Position numbers and translations under genes: made by a program. Positions 56,504 to 64,000 of a stretch of 64,000 nucleotides of DNA are shown piece after piece (the stretch's first letter is position 1; the number at the start of each line of letters is the position of its first letter). Source of the DNA: Chitinophagaceae bacterium (GTDB lineage: Bacteria > Bacteroidota > Bacteroidia > Chitinophagales > Chitinophagaceae); NCBI GenBank assembly GCA_016720825.1, contig JADKJV010000009.1:62001-126000 (forward strand), given 5' to 3'. The notes beneath the pieces are model-generated. The model made no database searches, was not told where the DNA came from, and saw only the letters and a program-made list of their open reading frames with translations.

Positions 56504-57928
56504 TTATACTTTATTAAGAATATTCTTCAATGGTTCCACCAGTGCATCAATATCCCCTGCCCCGGCGGTGATCAGCATGTTCCCGAATTCATGGTTTACG
56601 TTGGCCGCATAGTCAGATGCCCATTTAATGAGTTCATCTTTCTGCATCACTTTCCCTGTTGCCTGGTTCATTTGTGATAAAATCATTTCACTGCTCACAC
56701 CGGCTATCGGTTCTTCCCTTGCGGGATAGATCGGTAACAGGATCACTTCATCGGCTGCATCCAGCACTTCTGCAAACCCGCCGGCGAAGTCGCGGGTGCG
56801 GGTGAACAGGTGGGGCTGGAAAATCACGGTGCATTTACGTTGCCTGTACAGTGATTTCGCTCCCTGGATCAGTGCCCGCAGTTCTTCAGGGTGGTGTGCG
56901 TAATCATCAATGAACACCAGCCTGTTGTTGCGGATGATGTATTCAAATCTCCTTTTCACACCCCTGAACCCGGCAATAGCCTGCCTGATTTTATCATGAT
57001 CAATATTCAAAGAAACTGCTACTGCTATCGCAGCCACGGCATTCTCCACGTTGTGCATACCGCCCATATGGAGTTCTGCATTTTCAAGTATCACATCTTT
57101 TATCATCACATCGAAGCGGTAAGCGCCTTCGTGGATCATAATATTTTTCGCGTACACATCTGCACTTTCATTTTGCAAGCTGTAACTCAGCACCCGGTCC
57201 GCTTTCAGTTCCTTCCCTCTTTTCAGTCCAAACTGGCGGATCAGTAAACCACCCGGCTCCACGTTTTTGCTGAACGCGATGAACGCATCTTCCATCGCGG
57301 CAGCTGTTCCGTAGATATCCAGGTGATCGGGGTCCATCGCGGTGATGACAGCGATACCGGGGTTGAGTTTCAGGAAACTCCGGTCATACTCATCAGCTTC
57401 CACCACACATACATTCCGTTTGTCACTCCAGTTGTTGGTATCATAGTTCACAGAGATACCACCCAGGAAGGCGTTGCAACCGAAACCGCTTGCACGGAGC
57501 AGGTGCGCCGTCATGCTGGAGATGGTTGTTTTACCATGTGTGCCTGCAATACAAACATTAAAAGAACTTCCGGTGAGCACCTGCAGGATATCACTGCGCT
57601 TCACCACATTCATCCCTTTTTCCCTGGCCTGCACCAGCTCCGCATGTGCTGCAGGAACTGCGGGTGTGTACACCACGTAGTCCGGGTTTTCAGGCAGCTG
57701 TGCAACATCTTCTTCAAAGTGCACCGGTATGCCTGACTTTTGCAGTGCAGCAGTTACAGCGCCGGGTGTTTTATCATACCCGCTTACGGCTACACCTTTT
57801 TCGTGAAAGAACTTAGCCAGCGCACTCATCCCGATTCCACCGATCCCGATAAAATAAACAGACCCGATCCCTGCGGGAAACTGGTAGTCTTCGTTTATTT
57901 TATCTTTTTGTTCCATCTTAGTTTTCAT
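56504..57928 (-). CDS. murC: UDP-N-acetylmuramate--L-alanine ligase
   Basis: 474 residues, Mur ligase family. Adds L-alanine to UDP-MurNAc. The N-terminal domain has GIGGIGMSALAKFF, the ATP loop is GTHGKTTISSM and the later motifs EADEYDRSFL and DDYAHHPEEL are complete. The start could be either of the two closely placed ATG codons (57928 or 57916). Confidence 0.96.
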   Translation of the reverse strand: MKTKMEQKDKINEDYQFPAGIGSVYFIGIGGIGMSALAKFFHEKGVAVSGYDKTPGAVTAALQKSGIPVHFEEDVAQLPENPDYVVYTPAVPAAHAELVQAREKGMNVVKRSDILQVLTGSSFNVCIAGTHGKTTISSMTAHLLRASGFGCNAFLGGISVNYDTNNWSDKRNVCVVEADEYDRSFLKLNPGIAVITAMDPDHLDIYGTAAAMEDAFIAFSKNVEPGGLLIRQFGLKRGKELKADRVLSYSLQNESADVYAKNIMIHEGAYRFDVMIKDVILENAELHMGGMHNVENAVAAIAVAVSLNIDHDKIRQAIAGFRGVKRRFEYIIRNNRLVFIDDYAHHPEELRALIQGAKSLYRQRKCTVIFQPHLFTRTRDFAGGFAEVLDAADEVILLPIYPAREEPIAGVSSEMILSQMNQATGKVMQKDELIKWASDYAANVNHEFGNMLITAGAGDIDALVEPLKNILNKV

Positions 57929-57979
57929 TCTGCCCCCAAAAAGGGGGATTCATAAGGACAGTATTTAATCTGCTCAGGG

Positions 57980-59068
57980 TTAAATATGTTTCATAATCTC
58001 TGCGGCCACCACTTCATCAGCATTTGTAATTGCCAGCGGAGAAATATTTTTCTTCAGTTCTGCCATTTTCTTTTCGTCCCCGGCGAGGGAGATGATCTCC
58101 TGCACGAGATGCGTTGCCGCATCTTTGTCAGGCATGATCATCGCCGCACCCTGGTTTACCAGCTGCATGGCGTTTACAGTCTGGTGATCTTCTGCAGCGA
58201 AAGGAAAGGGTACGAACAAAACGGGCTTTCTGGCCACACATATTTCCGCGACCGACATGGCTCCTGAACGGGACACCACGAGGTCAGCAGCGGCATAGGC
58301 ATATTCCATTTGTGTGATAAACTCATTCACCCAAACGGATGAATAAGATGCTGCATGTTCCTTCGCTTTAGCTGCAAATGATTTTCCGGTTTGCCAGATC
58401 AGTTGTAATCCTGCTTCGGCCAGTGGTGCTAATCCGCCATCAATCGCCTGGTTGATGGACAAAGCGCCCTGGCTGCCGCCGATAATCAGTACGGTCTTTT
58501 TCCCGGCAGGCAATGAGAAGAATTTTAAACCTTCTGCCTGGCTGAGGGCCGACTGTGCGATCGCGACTCTTACAGGATTACCGGTGACCATTATTTTTTC
58601 TGCCGGGAAAAATTTTTCCATCCCTGCAGTGCCGGTAAATACCCGCACTGCTTTTCTGGAAAGCATTTTGTTGGATTTTCCGCCGAAGGAATTCGATTCA
58701 TGGATGAATGTGGGAATCCTCCTCGATTGTGCTGCCCGTAATACCGGGAAGCTGGAATATCCGCCAACGCCTACCACTGCATCCGGTTTAAACCGGTTGA
58801 GGATGCGGCGTACCTGGCTGAAACTTTTGATCAGTTTGAAAGGCAAACCAATATTTTTTATCAAAGAACTCCGGTTAAAACCGCTGATATCTATTCCTTC
58901 AATTCTATAACCTGCCTGCGGTACTTTCTCCATTTCCATTTTTCCCTTTGCACCTACAAACAGTATTTCAATCGACGGATCTTTTTTTGTCAGGGCATTG
59001 GCGATGGCAATGGCCGGGAAAATATGTCCGCCTGTTCCGCCCCCCGCTATAATGATCCGTTTACTCAT
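57980..59068 (-). CDS. murG: Undecaprenyldiphospho-muramoylpentapeptide GlcNAc transferase
   Basis: 362 residues from the ATG at 59068 (MSKRIIIAGGGTGGH). MurG turns lipid I into lipid II at the inner face of the membrane. Three G-loops are seen: GGGTGGHIFPA, VGVGGYSSFP and IIGGSQGALS. The donor-site segment is RSGAMSVAEIC. It starts 8 bases after ftsW. Confidence 0.97.
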   Translation of the reverse strand: MSKRIIIAGGGTGGHIFPAIAIANALTKKDPSIEILFVGAKGKMEMEKVPQAGYRIEGIDISGFNRSSLIKNIGLPFKLIKSFSQVRRILNRFKPDAVVGVGGYSSFPVLRAAQSRRIPTFIHESNSFGGKSNKMLSRKAVRVFTGTAGMEKFFPAEKIMVTGNPVRVAIAQSALSQAEGLKFFSLPAGKKTVLIIGGSQGALSINQAIDGGLAPLAEAGLQLIWQTGKSFAAKAKEHAASYSSVWVNEFITQMEYAYAAADLVVSRSGAMSVAEICVARKPVLFVPFPFAAEDHQTVNAMQLVNQGAAMIMPDKDAATHLVQEIISLAGDEKKMAELKKNISPLAITNADEVVAAEIMKHI

Positions 59069-59075
59069 ACAACCC

Positions 59076-60350
59076 TTATTTTTCGAAAGCCTCTGTTGAC
59101 TTTCCTTCAATTTGTTCCACGTTCCTGGCCACACTCAGGATGATCCCGATGGCGAGACAGGTAAAAATGAAACTCGTTCCGCCCATACTTACCAGTGGCA
59201 GGGTTACGCCTGTTACCGGGAAGAGATTGACGGTTACCGCCATATTGGCTACAGCCTGTATGGCGAGTGTGAAACTGAGCCCGAGTGCGAGGAAAGCACC
59301 GAAAGCAAACGGGCATCTTTTAAATATCCTGATACAGCGATACAGGAATACGAGATAGATGAACATGATAAATGCACCACCCATCAATCCATATTCCTCG
59401 ATGATGATCGCGTAGATAAAATCATTATATGCCTGCGGCAGGTAATCACGTGTGGTACTGTTTCCGGGACCTGCACCAAACACACCGCCTTTCGCAATGG
59501 CGATCTTGGCCTGGTTTACCTGGTAAGCATCGTTATCAGTTTCCTTACTGCCATAGATAAAACTTTCCATGCGGCCGATCCAGGTATCCACGCGTCCAAA
59601 GAGCCCGCCCGATTTTTTTACAACGGTTTCTGTGGCGGCCACTTCTTTCCCGCTGGTTTTACCGTGACGGATCATGGCTGCAGTAACCAGGAATAAAATG
59701 GGAATGGCAGCAATCATGATCACCAGCATGATATGCCTGGTACGAACCCGGCCGATGAATAATAACATGAGACAGCTGGCACCCAGCAATAATGCGGTTG
59801 ACAGGTTTGCCGGTGCAATCAGCAGGCAGGTTAACAGCACAGGTGCAATAACCGGCAGGAAACCTTTTTTGAAATCGCGGATCACATCCTGCTTTTTACT
59901 GAGCAGGCGGGCGAGATACATGAAGAGGCTGAGTTTGGCCAGGTCAGAAGTCTGCATGGTCATGTTAATCAGCGGAAGCCTGATCCAGCGGCTGCCTTCA
60001 TTCATCTTAACGCCAAAGAACAATGTATAGAATAACAAAGGGAGTGAAATCAGGAACGCAATTTTGGCCACCCTGGAATAGAATGTATAATTCACCAGGT
60101 GGGCAAAATAAATAACCAGGATACCGGCACCGATAAAAATGATCTGTTTGAGCAGGAAGATCTCCGTATTCCCCTTGTAATTTTTATACGCAAGGGAACC
60201 GGTGGCACTGTACACAGCCAGCAATGATACCAGGGTCAGTAATACCACCAGCGCCCAGATCACTTTGTCGCCTTTGGTTTTACTGATCAGGTTCTCCGTG
60301 CTGAAACTGTTCCTCAGCTCATTCAGTTTTATGTTTTTGCTCAGCTCCAT
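59076..60350 (-). CDS. ftsW: FtsW, SEDS septal wall polymerase
   Basis: 424 residues, about ten membrane helices. SEDS proteins polymerise lipid II with a partner PBP. Recognised from YSATGSLAY, the large periplasmic loop, RDYLPQAYNDFIYAIIIEE and the final GVTLPLVSMGGTSF. Because it sits in the division cluster it is named FtsW and not RodA. Starts 7 bases after murD. Confidence 0.95.
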   Translation of the reverse strand: MELSKNIKLNELRNSFSTENLISKTKGDKVIWALVVLLTLVSLLAVYSATGSLAYKNYKGNTEIFLLKQIIFIGAGILVIYFAHLVNYTFYSRVAKIAFLISLPLLFYTLFFGVKMNEGSRWIRLPLINMTMQTSDLAKLSLFMYLARLLSKKQDVIRDFKKGFLPVIAPVLLTCLLIAPANLSTALLLGASCLMLLFIGRVRTRHIMLVIMIAAIPILFLVTAAMIRHGKTSGKEVAATETVVKKSGGLFGRVDTWIGRMESFIYGSKETDNDAYQVNQAKIAIAKGGVFGAGPGNSTTRDYLPQAYNDFIYAIIIEEYGLMGGAFIMFIYLVFLYRCIRIFKRCPFAFGAFLALGLSFTLAIQAVANMAVTVNLFPVTGVTLPLVSMGGTSFIFTCLAIGIILSVARNVEQIEGKSTEAFEK

Positions 60351-60356
60351 TATATA

Positions 60357-61712
60357 TTATAACTCCTTCACGGCTTTTTTAAACTGGTTACCGCGGTCTT
60401 CATAGTTTTTAAACAGGTCGAAACTGGCGCAGGCCGGGCTCAACAGTACTGCATCGCCTTTGGCTGCAAAATGGAAAGCAGTGTGAACGGCTTCCACCGC
60501 GCTGGCTGCATCCACGATATTTTCCACTACGCCTTTAAAAGCATCATGGATTTTCTGGTTATCGGTACCCAGGCAGATAATGGTTTTTACTTTTTCCTGT
60601 GCCATTTCAGTCAGCAGGGAATAGTCATTGCCTTTATCAACTCCACCGAGGATGAGAACAACCGGTTTGGTCATGCTTTCCAGGGCATACCAGGTAGAGT
60701 TCACATTCGTGGCTTTGCTGTCGTTGATAAATTCAACGCCTCTTACTGTTGCCACCGGTTCCATGCGGTGTTCGAGTGTGCGGAAATTCTGTACAGCATC
60801 CCGGATTTTTTCTTTCCGGATATCCACCGTTGCGGCTGCCACACAGGCGGCCATGGTGTTGTACTGGTTATGCTTGCCCTTGAGGGCGAAGTCATACACA
60901 CTCATAGAAGTAAATTCCTGTCCTGTTCTGATGTACATGTCCCCGTCTTTAATAAATGCTCCGTTAGGTAGTTCTCTTTTCATACTTATTGGTAAAAGGT
61001 TAGCCCGAATATTGAATCCAATCGCCAGTTCCTGGCCGATATATTTCATTGTTACTTCATCATCTGCGCAGTAAATGAGGTTATCATTTTCCTGCTGGTT
61101 CATCGTTACCCGGAATTTGCTCCGGATATAGTTTTCGAATTGGTAATCGTAACGGTCGAGGTGGTCTTCCGTGATATTGGTGAGAATAGCTGTATCAGCC
61201 CGGAAGGCATGAATATCATCCAGCTGGAAACTGCTGATCTCCGCCACATACAGTTCGCGGGGATCTTCCATCACCTGGCGCGCAAACGAGTAACCGATAT
61301 TGCCAACCAGTGCGCAATCCAGACCTGCCGTTTTGCAGATATGGTAAGTAAGCGCGGTGGTGGTGGTTTTCCCGTTGCTGCCTGTGATGGCGATGATGCG
61401 GCTGTTGCCTTTGTAGCGGTAAGCCAGTTCCATTTCGCTGATCACCGGAATGCCTTTGGCGCGGATCTGTTTTACGAGGCTCACTTTTTCCGGTATACCC
61501 GGGCTCTTCATTATTTCATCGGCCCTGAGTATCCGCTCCACATCATGTTTGCCTTCCTCGAATTCGATCCCTGCCTGCAGCAGTTCGTTACGATACCTTT
61601 CATTCAAAGAGCCTGCGTCTGATACAAATACATCATACCCTTTCTGCTTTGCGAGGAGTGCAGCGCCCACGCCGCTTTCTCCGCCTCCGAGTATGACTAT
61701 CCTTTTTCCCAT
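60357..61712 (-). CDS. murD: UDP-N-acetylmuramoylalanine--D-glutamate ligase
   Basis: 451 residues. Adds D-glutamate to UDP-MurNAc-L-Ala. The N-terminal domain opens with VILGGGESGVGAALL, the ATP loop is GSNGKTTTTAL and the later motifs EHRMEPVATVRG and NDSKATNVNST are complete. A 367-base gap filled with heptamer repeats separates it from mraY. Confidence 0.96.
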   Translation of the reverse strand: MGKRIVILGGGESGVGAALLAKQKGYDVFVSDAGSLNERYRNELLQAGIEFEEGKHDVERILRADEIMKSPGIPEKVSLVKQIRAKGIPVISEMELAYRYKGNSRIIAITGSNGKTTTTALTYHICKTAGLDCALVGNIGYSFARQVMEDPRELYVAEISSFQLDDIHAFRADTAILTNITEDHLDRYDYQFENYIRSKFRVTMNQQENDNLIYCADDEVTMKYIGQELAIGFNIRANLLPISMKRELPNGAFIKDGDMYIRTGQEFTSMSVYDFALKGKHNQYNTMAACVAAATVDIRKEKIRDAVQNFRTLEHRMEPVATVRGVEFINDSKATNVNSTWYALESMTKPVVLILGGVDKGNDYSLLTEMAQEKVKTIICLGTDNQKIHDAFKGVVENIVDAASAVEAVHTAFHFAAKGDAVLLSPACASFDLFKNYEDRGNQFKKAVKEL

Positions 61713-61837
61713 GATCAGACGATGTACGGAATACGGTTCTTCATAAGTATTGGTTTTCTAAGTACAACTGCACCACAATTCGATTGGATCATAAGCCTGG
61801 TTCTCAGTTGGGATTGGATTTTTATGATGGTTTTCCT
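61713..61837. other. Spacer upstream of murD
   Basis: Non-coding start of the 367-base gap between mraY and murD. No promoter box or hairpin recognised. Confidence 0.4.
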
Positions 61838-62082
61838 GTTACTTGTTACCAGTTACCAGTTTCCAGTTACCAGTTTCCTACACCCTGCTATCTTCTAACT
61901 GTTTCCTGCTCCCTGTCACCTACTCCCTGTCACCTACTCCCTGCTACCTGCTCCCTGCTACCTGCTTCCTGCTACCTGCTCCCTGCCACCTGCTCCCTGC
62001 CACCTGCTCCCTGCTACCTGCTTCCTGCTGCCTCCTGCTTCCTGCTCTCAACTTTCAACTTTCAACTTTCAACTTTCAACTA
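61838..62082. repeat. Heptanucleotide repeat array inside the dcw cluster
   Basis: 245 bases, exactly 35 units of 7, all in phase. Sub-blocks are GTTACCA/GTTTCCA (61838-61879), a long run of CCTGCTA/CCTGCTC/CCTGCTT-type units, and four CTTTCAA-type units at the right end. The last unit overlaps the mraY stop codon (62080-62082). The minus-strand transcript of the operon would carry it as a purine-rich AGCAGGNAGCAGG run with no stable hairpin. All plus-strand frames stay open through it, giving false ORFs with a 7-residue period. Confidence 0.9.
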
Positions 62083-63360
62083 TCTAAGTTTCAACGTAAC
62101 GATACTCAGTACCACACACAACACCGTTATAATCCAAAACCTCGTTACGATTTTCACTTCATGCAAGCCTTTCACCTGGTAATGATGGTGAAGGGGGCTT
62201 TTCAGGAAGATGCGCCGGCCTGTGCCGAAGCGTTTCCTGGTATATTTGAAATAACCCACCTGCAGCATCACGCTGATACTTTCCACGAAAAACACACCGC
62301 AGAAAATGGGGATCAGTAATTCTTTGTGAACAATAATGGCCAGCGCAGCGATGATACCACCGAGGGTTAAACTGCCGGTATCGCCCATGAATACCTGTGC
62401 CGGATATGAGTTATACCAGAGGAATCCGATACAGGCCCCGATCATGGCTCCTATATATATGGAGAGCTCACCGAGATTGGGGATATACATGATGTTCAGG
62501 TAATCTGCAAATACCAGGTTACCGCTGGCATACGCGAAGATGCCAAGCAACACCCCGATGATGGCCGAGGTTCCCGTCGCCAAACCATCTAACCCGTCAG
62601 TCAGGTTAGCGCCATTCGAAACGGCGGTGATAATAAATATCACAATCACGATGTAAAGAATCCAGGTATAATCCCTCCAGGATGAAGGCAGCAGTTTGGA
62701 GTAATTAAACTCGTGGTTCTTTACAAATGGAATGGTAGTGATCGGGGTTTTTGTTTCAACAAAATATTTTGTGTGTCCGTTGACTTCTTTTTTGAACGTC
62801 TGCTCTGTCTGGTTTTTGGGTGCGCCGCCGATATACTCACGCCAGATTTTCACATCGCTGTTGAAATACAATGTGGCGCCCACCATAATGCCTAATCCAA
62901 CCTGACCTAAAATTTTAAACCAGCCGGCCAGTCCGTCTTTACCGGTTTTCTTATACGTTTCACCTTTCTCCTGGGCGCGGCGTTTACCCATCAGTTTCAG
63001 GTAATCATCAATAAAACCAATCGCGCCTAACCACACGGTGCTGATCAGCATCAGCTGGATATATACTTGTGTAAGATCCGCCAGCAGTAAAGTAGGAATG
63101 ATGATCGCCAGGATGATAACGATACCGCCCATGGTGGGTGTACCTTGTTTCAGGTGCTCGCCGGCCAGGCCTTCCTCGCGAATGCTTTCACTGATCTGTT
63201 TTTTCTGCAGGAATTTAATCAGCTTCTTGCCGTACACCGTGGTGATGATCACCGACAACAGCACGCCGATCAGAATCCGGAATGTGATGTAGTCAAACAA
63301 CCGGATCCCGGGGAATCTGTAGCCCTGATCATACAGCCAGTGAAATAAATGATACAGCAT
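62080..63360 (-). CDS. mraY: Phospho-N-acetylmuramoyl-pentapeptide transferase
   Basis: 426 residues against about 360 in E. coli; the extra part is a soluble loop (about 180-240) with NQTEQTFKKEVNGHTKYF, common in Bacteroidota. MraY joins the UDP-MurNAc pentapeptide to undecaprenyl phosphate to make lipid I. About ten helices; the catalytic aspartates lie in FIDDYLKLM and NLTDGLDGLA, and the histidine motif is LKSPLHHHYQ. Confidence 0.97.
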   Translation of the reverse strand: MLYHLFHWLYDQGYRFPGIRLFDYITFRILIGVLLSVIITTVYGKKLIKFLQKKQISESIREEGLAGEHLKQGTPTMGGIVIILAIIIPTLLLADLTQVYIQLMLISTVWLGAIGFIDDYLKLMGKRRAQEKGETYKKTGKDGLAGWFKILGQVGLGIMVGATLYFNSDVKIWREYIGGAPKNQTEQTFKKEVNGHTKYFVETKTPITTIPFVKNHEFNYSKLLPSSWRDYTWILYIVIVIFIITAVSNGANLTDGLDGLATGTSAIIGVLLGIFAYASGNLVFADYLNIMYIPNLGELSIYIGAMIGACIGFLWYNSYPAQVFMGDTGSLTLGGIIAALAIIVHKELLIPIFCGVFFVESISVMLQVGYFKYTRKRFGTGRRIFLKSPLHHHYQVKGLHEVKIVTRFWIITVLCVVLSIVTLKLR

Positions 63361-63386
63361 GCTGGTTAAAAAATTTGGTTTACTGA

Positions 63387-64000
63387 TTATTTATCAAGCA
63401 GGGCAAACAGCTCCTGCAATGTTTCTTTGTCGTCAAAATGGTTTCTTACGCCTTTGATCTCCTGGTATTTTTCATGGCCCTTGCCTGCCACCAGGATGAT
63501 GTCTCCGGGTTCCGCCAGTGAGATCGCGGTTTTAATCGCTTCCCTTCTGTCGGTGATTGAGATATACTTTCTTCTGTACGCCGCCGCCAAACCGGTTTCC
63601 ATATCGCGGATGATCTGCTCCGGATCCTCACTCCGCGGGTTGTCGCTCGTAAACACCACCCGGTCACTGTGCTCGCAGGCTGCTTCAGCCATCACCGGTC
63701 TTTTTGTTTTATCCCGGTCGCCGCCGCATCCCACCACGGTGATCAGTTTTTCAAAACCTTTTTTCAGTTTGCGGATCGTTCCCAGCACATTCAGCAAAGC
63801 ATCCGGCGTGTGTGCGTAATCCACAATGGCTACAATCCCTTCTTTCGGTGACACGGTATAATCAAACCTGCCTTCCGCGCCGGTCAGCTCACTCAATGCT
63901 GTTAACACTTCCTGTTTGTCTGCACCGAGACAAACAGCTGCTCCGTATACCGCGAGCAGGTTGTAGGCATTGAATTCACCCACCAGCCTGAAATGCACTT
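63387..64000 (-). CDS. murE: UDP-MurNAc-tripeptide synthetase, C-terminal part (cut by window edge)
   Basis: The frame is open to the window end, so only the last 204 residues are seen. GEFNAYNLLAVYGAAV begins the C-terminal half. VDYAHTPDALLNVL and the substrate motif DNPRSEDP are clear; DNPR indicates meso-diaminopimelate as the added amino acid. The ATP-loop half is outside. It precedes mraY by 26 bases. Confidence 0.95.
   Translation of the reverse strand, partial: VHFRLVGEFNAYNLLAVYGAAVCLGADKQEVLTALSELTGAEGRFDYTVSPKEGIVAIVDYAHTPDALLNVLGTIRKLKKGFEKLITVVGCGGDRDKTKRPVMAEAACEHSDRVVFTSDNPRSEDPEQIIRDMETGLAAAYRRKYISITDRREAIKTAISLAEPGDIILVAGKGHEKYQEIKGVRNHFDDKETLQELFALLDK

Noticed and set aside
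61838..62082. CRISPR-like array
   Set aside because: The units are 7 bases with no unique spacers and no cas genes nearby.
61784..62319. Plus-strand open frames of 132 and 158 codons rich in Cys, Leu and Pro
   Set aside because: They are translations of the heptamer array (7 bases times 3 gives a 7-residue period) running antisense into mraY; no start signal or protein family.

Overview
The window comes from a Bacteroidota chromosome, most likely family Chitinophagaceae. The evidence is a type IX secretion sorting domain, Bacteroidota-type promoter -7 boxes (TAnnTTTG), a DUF4293-type protein, a LytTR/HisKA_2 two-component pair, M16 and S9 peptidases of Bacteroidota type, and FtsZ and MraY with the long insertions usual in that phylum. 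The genus is an inference; no rRNA or tRNA gene is present. Layout, left to right: 1-641 is the 3' part of an IS110-family transposase. 0.9-5.2 kb holds a small secreted protein, a nitronate monooxygenase-like flavoprotein, a sugar nucleotidyltransferase, glyA and a DUF4293-type membrane protein. 5.3-15.0 kb holds uvrA (broken), an ECF sigma factor, a DsbD-type transporter with its small companion, purQ, a membrane protein and a secreted protein. 15.2-23.8 kb holds kup, two related alpha/beta hydrolases flanking a lipoprotein, an LD-carboxypeptidase and metG. 23.9-33.0 kb holds a very large AsmA-like protein, a TPR-CHAT protein between two related repeat elements, and an orphan PAS histidine kinase. 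33.3-41.8 kb holds a fadB/fadN-type beta-oxidation enzyme with a palindrome upstream, a DPP IV-like S9 peptidase, a metzincin-like protease and an M16 pair. 41.9-49.9 kb (minus strand) holds a histidine kinase and LytTR regulator, a T9SS cargo protein, a long repeat protein with a DYAEW-type C-terminus, and a NAD-dependent epimerase. 50.0-51.7 kb is an ABC exporter. 51.9-64.0 kb is the division and cell-wall (dcw) cluster on the minus strand: murE (partial), mraY, murD, ftsW, murG, murC, ftsQ, ftsA, ftsZ, ending at a strong terminator. The dcw genes together make lipid II (MurC/D/E ligases, MraY, MurG), polymerise and place septal wall (FtsW, FtsQ) and build the Z ring (FtsA, FtsZ). Two whole-window features stand out. 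First, about fourteen genes carry one-base frameshifts, mostly in homopolymer runs, and two carry short internal deletions, while the 12-kb dcw block is clean. This looks more like residual sequencing or assembly error than real gene decay. Second, many intergenic gaps hold dispersed inverted repeats (ACCACAAAG..CTTTGTGGT and AATCCAAA..TTTGGATT types), and one gap inside the dcw operon is a 35-unit heptanucleotide array kept in perfect phase.
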